From positions 4,766,501 through 4,830,500 of the forward strand of contig NC_012870.2 in NCBI RefSeq assembly GCF_000003195.3: 64,000 nucleotides of DNA, written 5' to 3'. A model generated the notes under the pieces. It saw only the letters and a list, made by a program, of their open reading frames with translations, was not told the DNA's origin and did no database searches. Positions 16,601-28,157 of this stretch are shown here, piece by piece. The DNA comes from Sorghum bicolor. Its lineage: Eukaryota > Streptophyta > Magnoliopsida > Poales > Poaceae. Within the stretch, counting starts at the first letter, position 1. Each line of letters starts with the position of its first letter. The position numbers were made by a program, and so were the translations under genes.

Positions 16601-18658
16601 ATGCATGAAGTATTAAATATAGACGAAAATAAAAACTATTTGCACAGTTTGGTCGGAATTTACGAGACGAATCTTTTGAGCCTAGTTAGTCCATGGTTGG
16701 ACTATATTTACCACAAACAAACGAAAGTGCTACAGTGTCGCGAAATTTTTCGCTTCGGGGACTAAACACGGCCATGCTATCCAATTTAAATATTAAGAAA
16801 AAAACTGCCATAATTTGAATAAGGTAAAACATAGTACTACCATATGACCATAGAGATACTGGAAAAGGAACTATAAATTGTACAAGCTTTCCTCTTGGCT
16901 CTGCTAACAGCATGAAATTTCATGGTATTCAGGTACTGGATAACAGGATTTTCTGTTATTCCATATTCAGGAGTAACGTAAAATGCTTGTACGAGCAAGT
17001 TGAATCCTTACTTTAACAGCCGGAGAATCATCTAGATCCATATGACGTAATGCTGAGCCTCCGATTCCATCAATCCTGATACTTTCTTCATTCTTTTCCT
17101 CATGAGGAACAATTGATTTAGGTGGATCAGTCTCAATGGTTCTTGCACGCAATAAGTCTGTAAGTCGATCAAACTCAACCCTGCAAAGGAAGTAATGATT
17201 GTCATGAACAGCTTCAGTAGCATTGAACAAAGAATACATTGTGAAAGCAGCACGCAAGCACAAACAGAGGAAACGCGAAGAGCGCACTGCGTGCAGCAGT
17301 ACAACAAAAGGGAACCTCATTTGAAATATATTTTAGACTGGAAGAGGTGGAACATCACATGAACCAGATAATAGCCACTATACCAGGGGTGAGGGTGAAA
17401 GCTACTTATGAACTTTCAAAATACATTTTAAGAAAAATATAGCAGATTAAGCAATAGAAATTGAAGAATGGTAACTATGCAGATACATACTTAGTGAATG
17501 TCTTCCGCATTAACAAGTGCTCTACTTCAGACAATGCTTTGTCATCTGATGTGCCAACTATGCTCTTCCCTTTATCCATTCCACCCTCTGGGATTGGAAG
17601 CGAATCCTGCATTGAGTTTTCAAATGTTCTGGTCTGAACAACGGTGAACCAAATGATACCAAATAGAACACAGGCTCATTAAACATAATATATGATGTGT
17701 TCTGTTTAACTGCAAACGGTCGGTTGCTACTTACAACATGTGTTGAATCAGGCAAGTCCTGTTTTGGCTCGTTATTTTTTCCTGCAAACACCAAAACTGC
17801 GATCAGACCAGCATCAACATAATTTATTAATTTACAGTCAACACACAATCACTAAGAATTAAGAGCCAAGAGTAAGAAAGAATGGGGAGAATAAGAGAAC
17901 CCTTTTATTTCGCATCCACCAATAAAAACACAAGGATCCAATAGGCTAGACACCTCTCGAGCGCTAAAATCTAGACTCTGGCATACACCAATCAATCATT
18001 GTGACATATTTCCTTTTGAAGTATATAATCAAAACAATGCTAAAAAGCACTATATACATAACTCCAAACCACGATTTCAAAGCTTTGCGTCTCTGCAGGA
18101 AAGCTCATGTGAGCTAACGTGGCAGAACAACTCGGCTTCATCCTCTATATATCGGCAATACATCTGCCACAGCCAAAATCGCCCAAAACCGTGAGTAGGT
18201 GCTTACCAATGTGAGGTAAACCCTAGCATGCTTGGGAAGCCCGAAACCCTAGCCCCAGCCAAAATCACGGACGGTTGTTGCAGATGAATCTCAGGGAGCA
18301 GGGAGGAGCGCAGATGAATCTTAGGCTCACCGGGAGGCGACGACAGCGGCGGAGACGGGGCCGGCGGCGGGGCGAGGCGCTTGCGGAACACCGAGCCGAA
18401 GAGGCGCGCGGCGCCGCCCGCGATGAGGCGGGAGGCCGGGTCCACCAGCCGGGACACCCAGCCACCGCTCCCGCCGCCGCGCTCGCCGCCGCCCGGCTCC
18501 GAGGATGCGGAAGCCGCTGCAGCAGCAGCGGCGGCCGCAAGGCGGTGCGCGGCGGCGGCGGCGGGGGGGCGCTCGTAGGGCGTGGACGCGGCGCGGGGCG
18601 GCGGGCGGCGCCGGATCTTCCCTCCGGCGCCGGAGCCGGCGTACGGGCTCGGGTACAT
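10672..18658 (-). CDS. NUP1: Nuclear-basket nucleoporin NUP1/NUP136, 1386 aa, nine exons
   Basis: NUP1/NUP136 is the plant nuclear-basket FG nucleoporin, taken as the functional counterpart of animal Nup153, and acts in mRNA export and nuclear shape. Exons: 18658-18331, 17781-17735, 17633-17491, 17180-17012, 15325-15041, 14624-14547, 14200-13556, 13458-13007 and 12685-10672; they sum to 4161 nt with consistent phases. The N-terminus has the family signature: KIRRRPPPRAASTPYERPP, then WVSRLVDPASRLI and ARLFGSVFRKRL (residues 67-95), an amphipathic membrane-binding type segment. The middle is Ser-rich and disordered. The last exon (residues about 716-1386) holds many FG motifs of the SFG/AFG/FxFG type, including a dense Gly-Ser-Pro repeat block at about 11330-11810. 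The C-terminus is basic (NRRVIKVKRTTKKR), as in the family. The exon 4-5 intron (about 1.7 kb) contains a MITE. Confidence 0.95.
11330..11815 (-). repeat. FG-repeat coding block with tandem 30-60 bp units in NUP1 exon 9
   Basis: On the coding strand this block repeats units such as GASSSGPGTVSFGA and GVGASSSAPGT, separated by FG dipeptides. The DNA is correspondingly repetitive. It encodes part of the intrinsically disordered FG domain that lines the nuclear basket, where transport receptors bind. Long antisense frames over this block are artefacts of the repeat. Confidence 0.8.
16531..16773. mobile_element. MITE with GGCCTTGTTTA-type ends inside NUP1 intron 4
   Basis: The left end GGGCCTTGTTTACTTCC pairs with the right end GGGGACTAAACACGGCC. 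The interior is AT-rich and non-coding and contains blocks shared with the elements at 21368-21598 and 35757-36102, such as the ACGAGACGAATCTTTTGAGCC type block. It sits wholly in an intron, so the protein is unaffected. The target duplication is not clear. Confidence 0.78.
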
Positions 18659-20686
18659 GGCGCGGCGGAGGCGAGGGCGCGGGGTGGAGGCGGGAGCGGG
18701 GGCGGAGGCGCGGGGTGGAGGAAGGAAAGGGGGTGGAAGAACGCGAGGAAAAAGCTAGGGCTTCCGTTCCGGGAGTCGCGTCGCGAGGCCCGTGTGCTAC
18801 GCAGCCCTCTCCTGGATTCTGTTTCGGTGCTCTCGGGCGTCGTTGGCGTGCGCGGAGCGTGGGGCACTGGGCTGGCTGGCGTGCGGTGCGGATGTTAAAC
18901 TTGCGTGCGGGCGCCTGCCGCTTCCCGGGCAGCCCATTAACGTTCAGATTTGGTAGTTTGAACACGATTAGAGCCGTTAATGCAAAGGATGGTTCGAAAT
19001 TTTGAACAGCCTTCCTTTTTGGCGCCGGATATGGCCTCGGTGCTCCTTTGCCGTTGTATGTTTTTTATATCGGGGGTAATCAGTCTCAATGTATAGTTTC
19101 ATGACAAAGTTACCAAGACTATAAACTAGGTAACCCAACCACAAGAGTTTTATGGGAATGAAACTCCTCTCTCATCTGATGAAACATCTTCATTTAATGA
19201 TCCTGCCAAGTCAGCAATTTTGCTTATGTGGCACCCTATTTAATATGCATGACACTCCCATAAAACATGCATTGAGACTGACCTAAGTATCCTAATTTAT
19301 CTGGCACATGCAACTATATTTTTTATGGGTTTGAACATCCAAGTTATAGATGCAAGGTTTGAAGTTTGTAGAATAAATTAAAGTGGGGGGGGCATGTGTT
19401 TATATTAAATTGTTAGTAATAAAATTGCTCTTTAGCTCAAAATTCTGGATGTACATACATATGGCCGCCAAAAACCATAGAACTTGTCGGTTCAATATAA
19501 GTTCTAGTAAAACAAATGAAGTCTATATGTTTCCCTCTAAAATCTCAAGGTAAAGACATTTGGTGTATGAATAAAAAAAACAAGTTAAATCCTCCTTCAT
19601 GTTAGTTCAAAGCATGTGTCACCCTTCCAAGTTCCAAATTATAGATCATTTTGACTTTATACTGAACTTATTTAAAATTTGACCAAAAGTAAAGCAAAAA
19701 TGTATTAGCATATGTATCATCAAATTTGTTTCATTACATGTACTATGAAATATATCTTCATTGTATGTATTCTTTGGTTCTGTTTTAAAAGAAACTAAGT
19801 CTATTCGCTTGAGCTTATCTGTCGAATCTGCTAGTCATTCAGCTGTGTTCCTCACAACAAATCAACGAACAATATTTTTAATTATGACTTATCAGCCAAG
19901 CGCGATATTTATAATTGTATTATCTTTGAGACGAAGAAAGTATCTTTTGGACACGTTATGGTTGCTCTAGAATAGAGAAGAAAGTACTCCCCGTGTCAGT
20001 GCTAATTGGTCCACCACTTACTGTATACTGCAAACAAAAAGGAACCATTTTGCTGCACGTGGTGCTGTCGCAAGAAAACATTGCCGGCGACGTTATGCGT
20101 GCCGCGTGGGACAAAGCCTACTACACGTATCACAGCAACGGGATCCATTGCGCCATGCCTGGGCATTTGTTGCTCGGCGATCCTGCTTCCACACATTGAC
20201 ACATAGCTGGACGGCATCCAGCCCACCCATTGCGCCATGTCTGTCCATTTGTTGCCTTGTACTCAGGCAGGCGGCGCCAGGCTCATGAGTTGCACGTCTA
20301 GCTGGACGGACAGCAGCAACCAACGGGGGCCATCCACCCACGCCAGGGCATCACAGAACAGAATCAAGTATCAAAAGAAAGTGAACCCAATTGTCCTTTC
20401 AAGTTTTATCATTCAGGAAAGATGCACTGAGGGGACAAGACCATAACAGCAATTACCGAAAGGAGATTTCAATTTTTTATATATATTATACATGTAAACA
20501 ACATGCTGACATGGAGCACCAAACTCAGGTAGGTCCATGATAACACCGTATGTAGTTAGATCGTTAGGTCGGGTGTCCAGCTCCGAATACAAGACAACAG
20601 TTGAGCACACATTCTGAGTCATATGGAAGAATATGTTGCACTTTAAGGTTCATGTAACTACATCCATGGCAAACTTGAAATCAGGC
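18659..20686. other. Upstream region of NUP1 and 3' flank of the ML-domain gene
   Basis: The 18659-19000 part is GC-rich and should hold the NUP1 promoter and leader. Frames on the opposite strand there are shadows of the GC-rich first exon. The rest is AT-rich and includes one MITE at 19081-19280. Around 20145-20250 a degenerate duplication of a CATTGCGCCATG-type segment occurs. I see no gene. Confidence 0.5.
19081..19280. mobile_element. MITE-like element with CAGTCTCAATG inverted ends
   Basis: The left terminus CAGTCTCAATG is matched exactly by the right terminus CATTGAGACTG, 200 bp apart. Inner sequences also pair partly (GTTTCATG on the left, CATAAAACATG on the right). There is no coding content. 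I could not identify a target duplication, so the superfamily is left open. Confidence 0.72.
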
Positions 20687-23533
20687 TTAGATGATGGGGT
20701 TTGGCGTAACAAACCCGATGCTGAACCCGAAGGAGATGCAGGTAAGTTCCTCGTTGCTGTCCCCCTGCAACTTCATCGTGAGGGTGTAGGAACCCTGCAA
20801 GATAAACAACATTCCAGGAAAAGTAATCAGTAATCCAGTAAGCATAGTTTATTAATATATAGTTTATTAATAGAACTAAATTTTGTGGTGCATTATACTT
20901 ACTGGCGGGGTGAATGATGGTAATGTCTGTTGGCTAGCTAGCACAAATTCACCTGTTACTGGGCAAGAAGTCTCATCGCAGAGGTTATGAGTTTCTGAGT
21001 GGACGTGGAAAATGAAGTACGCAACATCTATCACCAGTTTCCCTTTAGTGATGTTTTTATCTAGGGTATTCAAACAAAAACATCTCACGAGTCATGAGTC
21101 ATGACTAGCCTGTATGGGTCTGGCAGGAAGCAACCAGATAAATTCAAATGGCGATACAACACACAAAATGAATTACACTGATAAGCAAACTGCAACAGTA
21201 AAAAGAGGTCATCTAAATGATTTTTCAACTTCAGATTCATCACAGGGCTCCAGTTAGCCATATGAAACATTTTCCTAAGGTAAAATAAAAAGGAAAAAAA
21301 TGTATGACCCTACATCTGCAATTTATGATATGAACATCCAAAAATCGTTCCTGCCAGAGCAATCTAAGGCCTTGTTTAGTTAGCAAAAATTTTTGTTTTT
21401 GGCTACTGTAGTATTTCGTTTTTATTTGACAAACATTATCCAATCACGGAGTAACTAGGCTCAAAAGATTCATCTCACAAATTACAGGTAAACTGTGCAG
21501 TTAGTTTTTATTTTCGTCTATATTTAATGCTCCATGCATGCGACCAAAGATTCGATGTGACGGGAAATCTTGAAAATTTTTGCGAACTAAACAAGGCCTG
21601 TTTACCATCCTGCTGCCCTAGATTTGACAAGTCAAGATAGGTATAGTATCTCTGCTCAAGTTTGCATCCTCTGATCCGGTACACATCTACAGGCTAGAAT
21701 GGAGATTCTAGTGTTTTGATGTGTCAGGAAATATGTCAGCAAAATTGCACTGAGCCTCTATGCAAAAGTTTGAGATGTGTCAGGTAATGCAGAAAAAAAA
21801 AGGAATAATGAGCTTGGAAAATTCTTTGTGATGTTCTTTCTCAACTAAACAACAGTAGCTGTGGCAAAATACACGATGATAATATATACTACAAAGGTGA
21901 CACAGTAGTAAGTCGTTCTGTTGTAATAAATGCTAATGGAGAGGTATCTAAGTTTCAAACAATACTATCATCTAAATGGGGATGATAACCAAGGGTTTGA
22001 AATATTTACCAAACTAAGAGAAACAAGATAGTGACATCATAATTTGTGAATAAAGGTTCAACAGGCGATAAAAGGGTGTCTTAAATGCTAAAATTAGGTG
22101 GCTAAAACCCACCAGTTTTTGATGGGCTTAATACAAGTTATTCAGGCGGACCGCAAAGGCTCACCATAGTTCTGAACAAGGAAAAGTTTTGAACAAGAAA
22201 CCCCCTCTCCCCACTCCCAACAAACCAAACCAAACAAAAAAATCACTTCATAACTTCTTATGCAGGTCTAGAACAGGTGACAGTACCTAATTTCATTATC
22301 CAAACTGTAACTAATCTTACAAAAGGAAGAAAAAGTGTATAGAAAACAAGTTGCTTTATAGGCTGATATCACCCTGCTTTGTAGAGGAACTTATGAGCAC
22401 ATCACATAAAAGATAACATATCATTTGTAGGGTACTCTTAATCTTTGATTGTAGAGAAACTTACGAGCACATCACATAAAAGAAAATAAATCATTTGTAG
22501 GATACAACTAGTACATTAAAGCAGTCCTCATTGACAGAAATACAGGCAACAAAAGAAAACAAAGTTCAAAAATAAGAGAAATCGCTGATCTGGCATGCAC
22601 ACATGCATATGAATTGCAACATACACTGTTTTGTGCTTCCATGTGAAAACCATCTATTGTCAAGAACAATCCAATATGGTACCTAAGGAGAGAGCTTTTC
22701 TAGATTGTACATTGTAGCAACCATTCCAACCAATTCTATGTCCATTACCATGGGCGGACCCAGGCCTACCTTAGATCTTAACCAAAATTACTAGTACTAG
22801 TTAGATTTAGAAAGTCCAAATTTTAAAACTCCAACATTCTAAAGTACTTTGTCAGTCTTCAGACCATCCCTCCTCTCGGCTAGTACTCGCTTGCGCTTGA
22901 TATCCGCTAGGTCTAATATTGTTTTGGATTATACCATATTGAATGCGAGATATTTTTGCCAGGCATACCCTGGGTTCAAATTCAAGACCCACCACTGTGG
23001 CTCTTTGTTGTGTTTGGTACACCAGAGACCAGACAATATTGTGAAACAGGAGCAATGCCATGGAAACGCTCATCAACGTTACAGCATTCTTAGTATTAAC
23101 AGCTCGAATTTGATCCCACGAGAAGCATATCCAATCTGAGACAATGGCTACACAGGAATTCCCCGCTCGAACTACCTGATGCCACATACACGCTCTGAAT
23201 CCCTAACCCGCAACACAGAGGGTAGCCGGTTGAGCCCGTCGCAACGGACAGACTGGTTACCTGTGGAGGCGGAGATCTTGAAGGTGGCCGGTTCCCCCCT
23301 GACGACGGGATCGGGGACGACCTCCACGCCGCTCACCTTCACTGGGTAGTCCCGCCCCTTTTCTGCAGAAACACCACGAAATCATCACTCGACTCGGGGA
23401 CACTTTTAGTTCTAGAGGCGCGCTTACTGCAGTACTCGACGGCGGTGGCGCTGGATCCAGAGGGGAGGAGGACCAGCACCGCCGCGGCGCCGAAGAGGAG
23501 GTGGCGGCGGCGGTTGAGGTGCTTGGGCGCCAT
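20687..23533 (-). CDS. Secreted ML (MD-2-related lipid-recognition) domain protein, 157 aa, four exons
   Basis: Plant ML proteins are small secreted or vacuolar lipid-binding proteins, often annotated as putative phosphatidylglycerol/phosphatidylinositol transfer proteins. Exons: 23533-23428, 23362-23261, 21060-20903 and 20794-20687; introns are GT-AG and the coding length is 474 nt. Residues 1-30 are a signal peptide (basic HLNRRRHLLF, then a hydrophobic AAAVLVLL core). The mature part contains VEYCKKGRDYPVKVSGVEV, KGKLVIDVAYF, a His-rich turn, CPVTGEFVLASQQTLPSFTP and CISFGFSIGF. Cys35, Cys97, Cys102 and Cys141 are placed to form the ML-fold disulfides. Intron 2 is long (about 2.2 kb) and holds a MITE and a 70-bp duplication. 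Length and architecture agree with the family, so the gene looks intact. Confidence 0.94.
21368..21598. mobile_element. MITE with GGCCTTGTTTAG ends in the ML-gene intron
   Basis: The termini GGCCTTGTTTAGTTAGC and GCGAACTAAACAAGGCC are inverted repeats. The 231-bp interior includes a block on renewed target choice typical of this family (GGAGTAACTAGGCTCAAAAG), shared with the element at 35757-36102. It lies in intron 2 of the ML-domain gene and should be spliced out. Confidence 0.85.
22378..22506. repeat. About 65-bp direct duplication in the ML-gene intron
   Basis: The sequence around GAGCACATCACATAAAAGA, followed by ATCATTTGTAGG, occurs twice in tandem with a few mismatches. It is intronic and non-coding. 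Confidence 0.75.
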
Positions 23534-26017
23534 CACTGCAGGCGGGCTGTCGCACTCCGGAGCTTGGACGGTGGACGCTAGAGCAGTCGAGCAGATGAAT
23601 TCACCAGTTGTTGGGCACTGAGGTTTGCATCGGGTTGGGCTGGGCTACAATTTTTCCGTGCCGCCAGCCCAATATTTCTATTATCCGAACATTTTGGGAC
23701 TCTTTATTATACGCTGCATTTTGGGTCAGTCAGTTTTTTTTTTTTGACTAATAAAGGGTCAGTCAGCTTTCTAAGTGCAATGCTAATGCTAGAGATTTCT
23801 TGAAAACAATAATGTTGTCTCAAAATATTGCCAATCGAACTCCAAATTTTACGTAACTCTTCCTCCCTTTCATAGCTTCATACACGGAGGAAAAGCTTTT
23901 ACATAGTATTGAGTATTGATGAGATGTTTTATTGATCATTTCAGTTTCATGTTCATCATATATCACTTGGAGAATAAAATCGTGCAGGAATGTCTTAATT
24001 ATATGTATATTCCGGACAAAATCTTTGCAAATCTTTTGTTAAATATGTACTTTTATTTCTGCGCAGACAGTGACAGGACTAGATGGGAGAACAAGGTTGC
24101 AGATTGCAATAGATGTTGGCAGTGGATTGATAATTGTACCATAGTACGATTGGAATACTGAACGAGCAGAAAGTCTTCGCCATTTAAACATTATATACTC
24201 CCTCTATTCCAAAAAATAATACAATGCCCCATTTACATTGTAGTATTGTACTAGTTGGGATTCAGACACATCCCACAAATTTGTTATGGGACTCGTTACA
24301 TGACTTCTTCAGAGTTTCATGTGTCTGTCATAGGGAATAACATGCATCAAAGGTATGCTAGTGAACCTCATGTCAGAATTACACTAGTAAAGCACGATGA
24401 ATCAACTGATTACATGTCCTTTTCAGTTGCTAATTGCCACATTATTATCTAAAAAACGTTATTGGTTAGTTTGCCCTTTACTGCTGTTAAGGTACTACTA
24501 GGGAATCCAATGCCGTGTCTTTTGGAAATGTCCCATGTACTGCAGATATCATCAAGAGAGATTCAAAATAGCTATAAAGTCTTTTGATCGTAGCAAGATC
24601 GTGTACAGCATTTGGAAACGAACAAATCTATCAGAACTAACTATTTTGGCCTAAGCACCTAAAAGCTACAGCAACTTTGACATGTATCATAGAACTACAG
24701 CTATTTTCACTTCTGGCACCATGAAACGACGACTCTTGATACATGATATACGATGAAAATACGTGTAGTTTTATGAGAACGTTGTAGGTATGTGGATATG
24801 TCAAAATAGTTGTAGTTCAGTGACACATGTCGAAAATAGTTTTAGTTCCTTGAAATTTACTCTTCTGAAAATGCCCCCCCTCCCCCCAGTTTTCTATCCT
24901 TCAGGCAGTGCATATGCCTTCAGGGAGAAATTATGTCTGGAGGGAAAATACGTTTCAGCACAACCTTTGTCAAATAGTAATGTTTCCTTAGCCAATTATG
25001 TGAGGGAAAATCATCAGTTCGTCTGAATCAGAGCAATGAGCTGGTTTAGATGGGTCACTGTTGTTTTATTTAAGATCAAATTAGAAGTCGTATTTCTGGG
25101 TACATTGAAGAGCTGTAGGAAAAAATGAGCCATTAGCCTTTGTTTTGTACAGCATGCAACATTATCCTTTGTTCGCAATGACTTCGAAGCACGAACAATG
25201 AAATTTCCACAGGAGTTGACCCAGCAAACCTGGGATAAAAGGGCCAAAGGGGGCTGCATGTAGTACATCATTATAGGTCAAGGGCATGTTCTAGGACCAT
25301 TGGGTTGATATTCTATATTCATTAAGTACCTGCCTAGTACGGAGTAGAACTTAAAAAATAATCAAGCTGTAGGAGAGGCTGAAGTCTGAACTTCCTAGTC
25401 TAATTCTTCGTTTTACTTGACCCCAGAAGTCAAGAACATTGAAGCAACTGGGAGAGGTGAAATTAAATCTTTGTACAGAACAATTTGAAGTCATGGATCA
25501 GAGTATCGGTATGAAATCAATCTCCTTTATACCCTGAAATTGTATTTTGAGATAATGATATATACATTTCTCAGGAATCTTTTGGATTACTGCACCAAAT
25601 TTTTATCATCAGGAATTCACACCTTGTTGGGGCCTGGGGCCAAGTTCCTTGCCTTGCTGATGGCAGCGAAACAAAAATCGCGGTTCCATATAATTCGAAA
25701 GATTCGTCAAATATTTGTCATCCGTACAGAATCCTAATTCAAAGCTATGTTTTTCATCAAGGAGAAAACAAAAATACGCTGAACCCAAATTTACAATTAC
25801 ACCCAAGAAAAGATTATTCTAATTCCTACTATCCTGAACATTTTCGCCCATTCTATTTTTTTTTTCAAATTTATCATGTGCCCCAATCTGGCAATGGCAA
25901 ATCCACCACACTGCTGGTAGTGGTACAGCAGTATCTATGGACTATGGGCAAGAAAGCAAAGAATTTTTAGAAGAAGAAGAAGAAAAGAAAAGAAAAGAAG
26001 CCGGTTCGTGCCTGTTG
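23534..26017. other. Intergenic region between the ML-domain gene and the ATL gene
   Basis: AT-rich sequence without a supportable gene. It holds the ML promoter and leader next to 23534 and the 3' flank of the ATL gene near 26017. Around 24193 a CTCCCTCTATTCC motif recalls a Stowaway end, but no partner end was found. Confidence 0.5.
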
Positions 26018-26608
26018 TCACGACGACATCCTGGCCATTGCCAGCGGCGTGACCTCGGCGAGCGGCGTCGGCATGGGGCTGGGCACCGGCGACGTCCGGC
26101 ACACGGGGCACGTCGGGTGGTGGCGGAGCCACGGGTCGACGCACTCCCGGTGGAACAGGTGGCCGCACTCGGGCAGCTTCCGGAGCACCTCGCCGTCGCC
26201 GTAGTTGTCGAGGCAGATGGAGCAGCACGTGCACGTGGTGCCCTTCTTGCCGGCGGCCTTGGCCTCCTTCTTGGCCTCGCCGTACACCACCTCCGGATAC
26301 CCTTTGAGCGTGGCCTCGTCGATGCCGAGCTCGACGTCGTCGTGCGCGCCTTCGCCACCACCGGCTCCGCCGCCCCGGCCGCCGCCGTGGCGCCGCCGGG
26401 ACGACGGAGCAGCCTCCCCCGCCGCCGCGTCGACGGGCGCTCGGGTGCAGAAGTAGGAGGCGAGCGTGATGGTGGTGATGAGCAGGAGGATGCCGACGGA
26501 GACGCCGACGCCGTAGCCGAAGCCGCCGATGCGGTCGGTGCTGAACATGCCGCTGGAGCTGCTGTCCACCGGTGTCAGCCCCACGGGCGGCGTCCCGCCG
26601 GAGCCCAT
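26018..26608 (-). CDS. RING-H2 finger E3 ubiquitin ligase of the ATL family, 196 aa, intronless
   Basis: ATL proteins are membrane-anchored E3 ligases that pass ubiquitin from E2 enzymes to substrates, many in defence or stress signalling. The protein has an N-terminal hydrophobic segment (about residues 33-54, GVSVGILLLITTITLASY), a Gly/Arg-rich linker and a GLD-like element at GIDEATLKGYPEVVYGE (95-111). The RING-H2 domain follows with C129, C132, C148, H150, H153, C156, C167 and C170; the ten-residue spacer before C167 and the tryptophan in VDPWL are standard for ATLs. Absence of introns and the length of about 200 residues also fit. The wording is closest to the ATL67/ATL70-like branch in my judgement, but the exact orthologue is not fixed. 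Confidence 0.93.
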   Translation of the reverse strand: MGSGGTPPVGLTPVDSSSSGMFSTDRIGGFGYGVGVSVGILLLITTITLASYFCTRAPVDAAAGEAAPSSRRRHGGGRGGGAGGGEGAHDDVELGIDEATLKGYPEVVYGEAKKEAKAAGKKGTTCTCCSICLDNYGDGEVLRKLPECGHLFHRECVDPWLRHHPTCPVCRTSPVPSPMPTPLAEVTPLAMARMSS

Positions 26609-27604
26609 CGCGGCGTGCCGAGCTTGCCGGCGAGGCGGCGAGCCAAGTGGCCACGCACGACACGACTAGCTCGAGGTGAGGCGTCGGCGTTGGTGTTGGT
26701 GCAGACAGCGATCCGTGGCGCGCCCCTGCTTTGGATCGTTTGGTGCGGTTTTGTTTGGGTTTGAAGGTAGGAGGAGGAGCTGCTCGGATCCGGAGAGGTT
26801 GCGAGTGCGACGTCAACGCTGTGCATGTCGCGGAGAGGGAGTAGTATATAGTAGAGAGAGGGAGCAATGATCTCGAGGTCAATGCGTCGGTTTGCTGTTT
26901 TTTATACGCCTGTTTCCTGCTGGTTTTGCTCGCGTAGTTTGTTTGAAAAAAAAAACACAGGTTGCTGCTGCACAACTTGCTGATTTTGTCAAAGGTGATC
27001 AGTACAATAGGATCATGTGTGCAGGTTGACTTTCTTTGGTTATTATTAATTTGAAAATGTGAATTGTGCGAAGTATGCATATGTAATTTGTTTTCTATAA
27101 GCCAAACGGATGTTCGTATTTTTTATAAAAAAAATATTTGTGGTATAGGCAACGTGACAACAAGATGTTCGTGATCTCAAATTCTGTTGGCTTAGTTTCT
27201 CACAAACTTTCATGAGAATAAGGTGAGCGTATATGGGTTTATTTGGTTCGAGTCGATCTAGCTCTAGACGTTGGGAAAAAAATGGCCTAAGTGAGCTGGC
27301 CCCAGATATATTAATTTTTCGTCCAAACAAGCCCTATATATGCATAGGTTCATATATGTTTTGTAGAAAAAATAGAAAGAAAGAATCTTTTACAGTGACA
27401 TCACACTATCGAATCCGCAATTGCCTTGAGGGATGATCATTTCCTTGAGTGTCAAAATGAAACTTCCATGAAAACGGTAGTTTTCTTAGTAGTTTACATA
27501 GAGCTCTGAGAAAATATGTATTCCTTGAGAGTTGACAAAAATTGGCAAGGAATATGGATATTTTCTTGCCGGTCTCTAAGCATCACCAAGGAAGTTACTC
27601 ATTA
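26609..27604. other. ATL promoter and intergenic DNA
   Basis: The first 250 bases upstream of the ATL start are moderately GC-rich and should contain leader and promoter. Beyond that the DNA is AT-rich, with short repeats of a TTTCCTTGAG type (27430-27600) that recall subterminal motifs of some transposons, without recognisable ends. Confidence 0.4.
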
Positions 27605-27909
27605 GGGCCTGTTTAGATTTGAAATTTTTTGGCCTAAAGAGAAAAATTTTTGTGGAATTGCGACCTGAGAACTAAACGGGGCTAAAAAATTTTGGGGCAA
27701 AAATTTTAGACTGCAACTGTGCACGTACTCCGATGGAAGCCCACCAATGACAACTGCAACTGCATGCAGCCCAAGTTGTTATTGGTGGACTTCCATGGGA
27801 GTGCGTGCACAGTTGCAGCCTAAAATTTTGGCCCTAAATTTTTTTTGCTTTTTTGCCCCGTTTAGTTCTCAACTCTTTGGGCCAAAAAATTTTAAATCTA
27901 AACAGGCCC
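27605..27909. mobile_element. Foldback (near-palindromic) MITE, 305 bp
   Basis: The left end GGGCCTGTTTAGATTTGAAA is the reverse complement of the right end. The pairing continues inward almost to the centre: ACTAAACGGGG with CCCCGTTTAGT, GCAACTGTGCACG with CGTGCACAGTTGC, and CCACCAATGACAACT with AAGTTGTTATTGGTGG. Only a short loop near 27755-27775 is unpaired. Flanks are TTA on the left and TAA on the right, so the duplication is imperfect. A transcript would fold into one long hairpin. Confidence 0.85.
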
Positions 27910-27911
27910 TA

Positions 27912-27976
27912 AGTGTGATTATAAACAATCAAGGAAAACTATAAGTGTAATTATAAACAATCAAGGAAAACTATAA
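27912..27976. repeat. Tandem duplication beside the SINE target site
   Basis: Two adjacent copies of a 34-bp unit (GTGTAATTATAAACAATCAA, followed by GGAAAACTATAA) differ by one base. The second copy forms the left target duplication of the neighbouring SINE. Confidence 0.8.
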
Positions 27977-28142
27977 ATAAAAACTCGACCTGTGAGACAG
28001 TACCCCGGACCTTCTCACGTAGGTTAAGAAAACCCCTGAACCTATGCCCCACCCATAAAAATTCGCTCTCATGGGGAGTCAAACCCAAAATCTAAGGAGT
28101 ACCGCCGGATTCCTCTAACCAACTGAGTTAGAGGCCCTTTGG
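27977..28142 (-). mobile_element. tRNA-derived SINE, 166 bp, with 15-bp target duplication
   Basis: Read on the minus strand, the element starts near GGGCCTCTAACTCAGTTGG. It has an A box (TAACTCAGTTGG) and a B box (GGTTTGACTCC) at tRNA-like spacing, followed by a tRNA-unrelated body and a T-rich 3' end. It is flanked by CAAGGAAAACTATAA (27962-27976) and CAAGAAAAACTATAA (28143-28157), a 15-bp duplication with one mismatch, as made by LINE-type retroposition. The A and B boxes are internal RNA polymerase III promoter elements. Its family name was not determined. Confidence 0.85.
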
Positions 28143-28157
28143 CAAGAAAAACTATAA

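Noticed and set aside
18275..18898. Long Arg/Gly-rich frames on the plus strand
   Set aside because: They are antisense to NUP1 exon 1 and its GC-rich leader and have no domain.
28065..28142. Functional tRNA gene
   Set aside because: A and B boxes are tRNA-like, but the acceptor and anticodon stems do not close, and the segment is the head of a SINE with a 15-bp target duplication.
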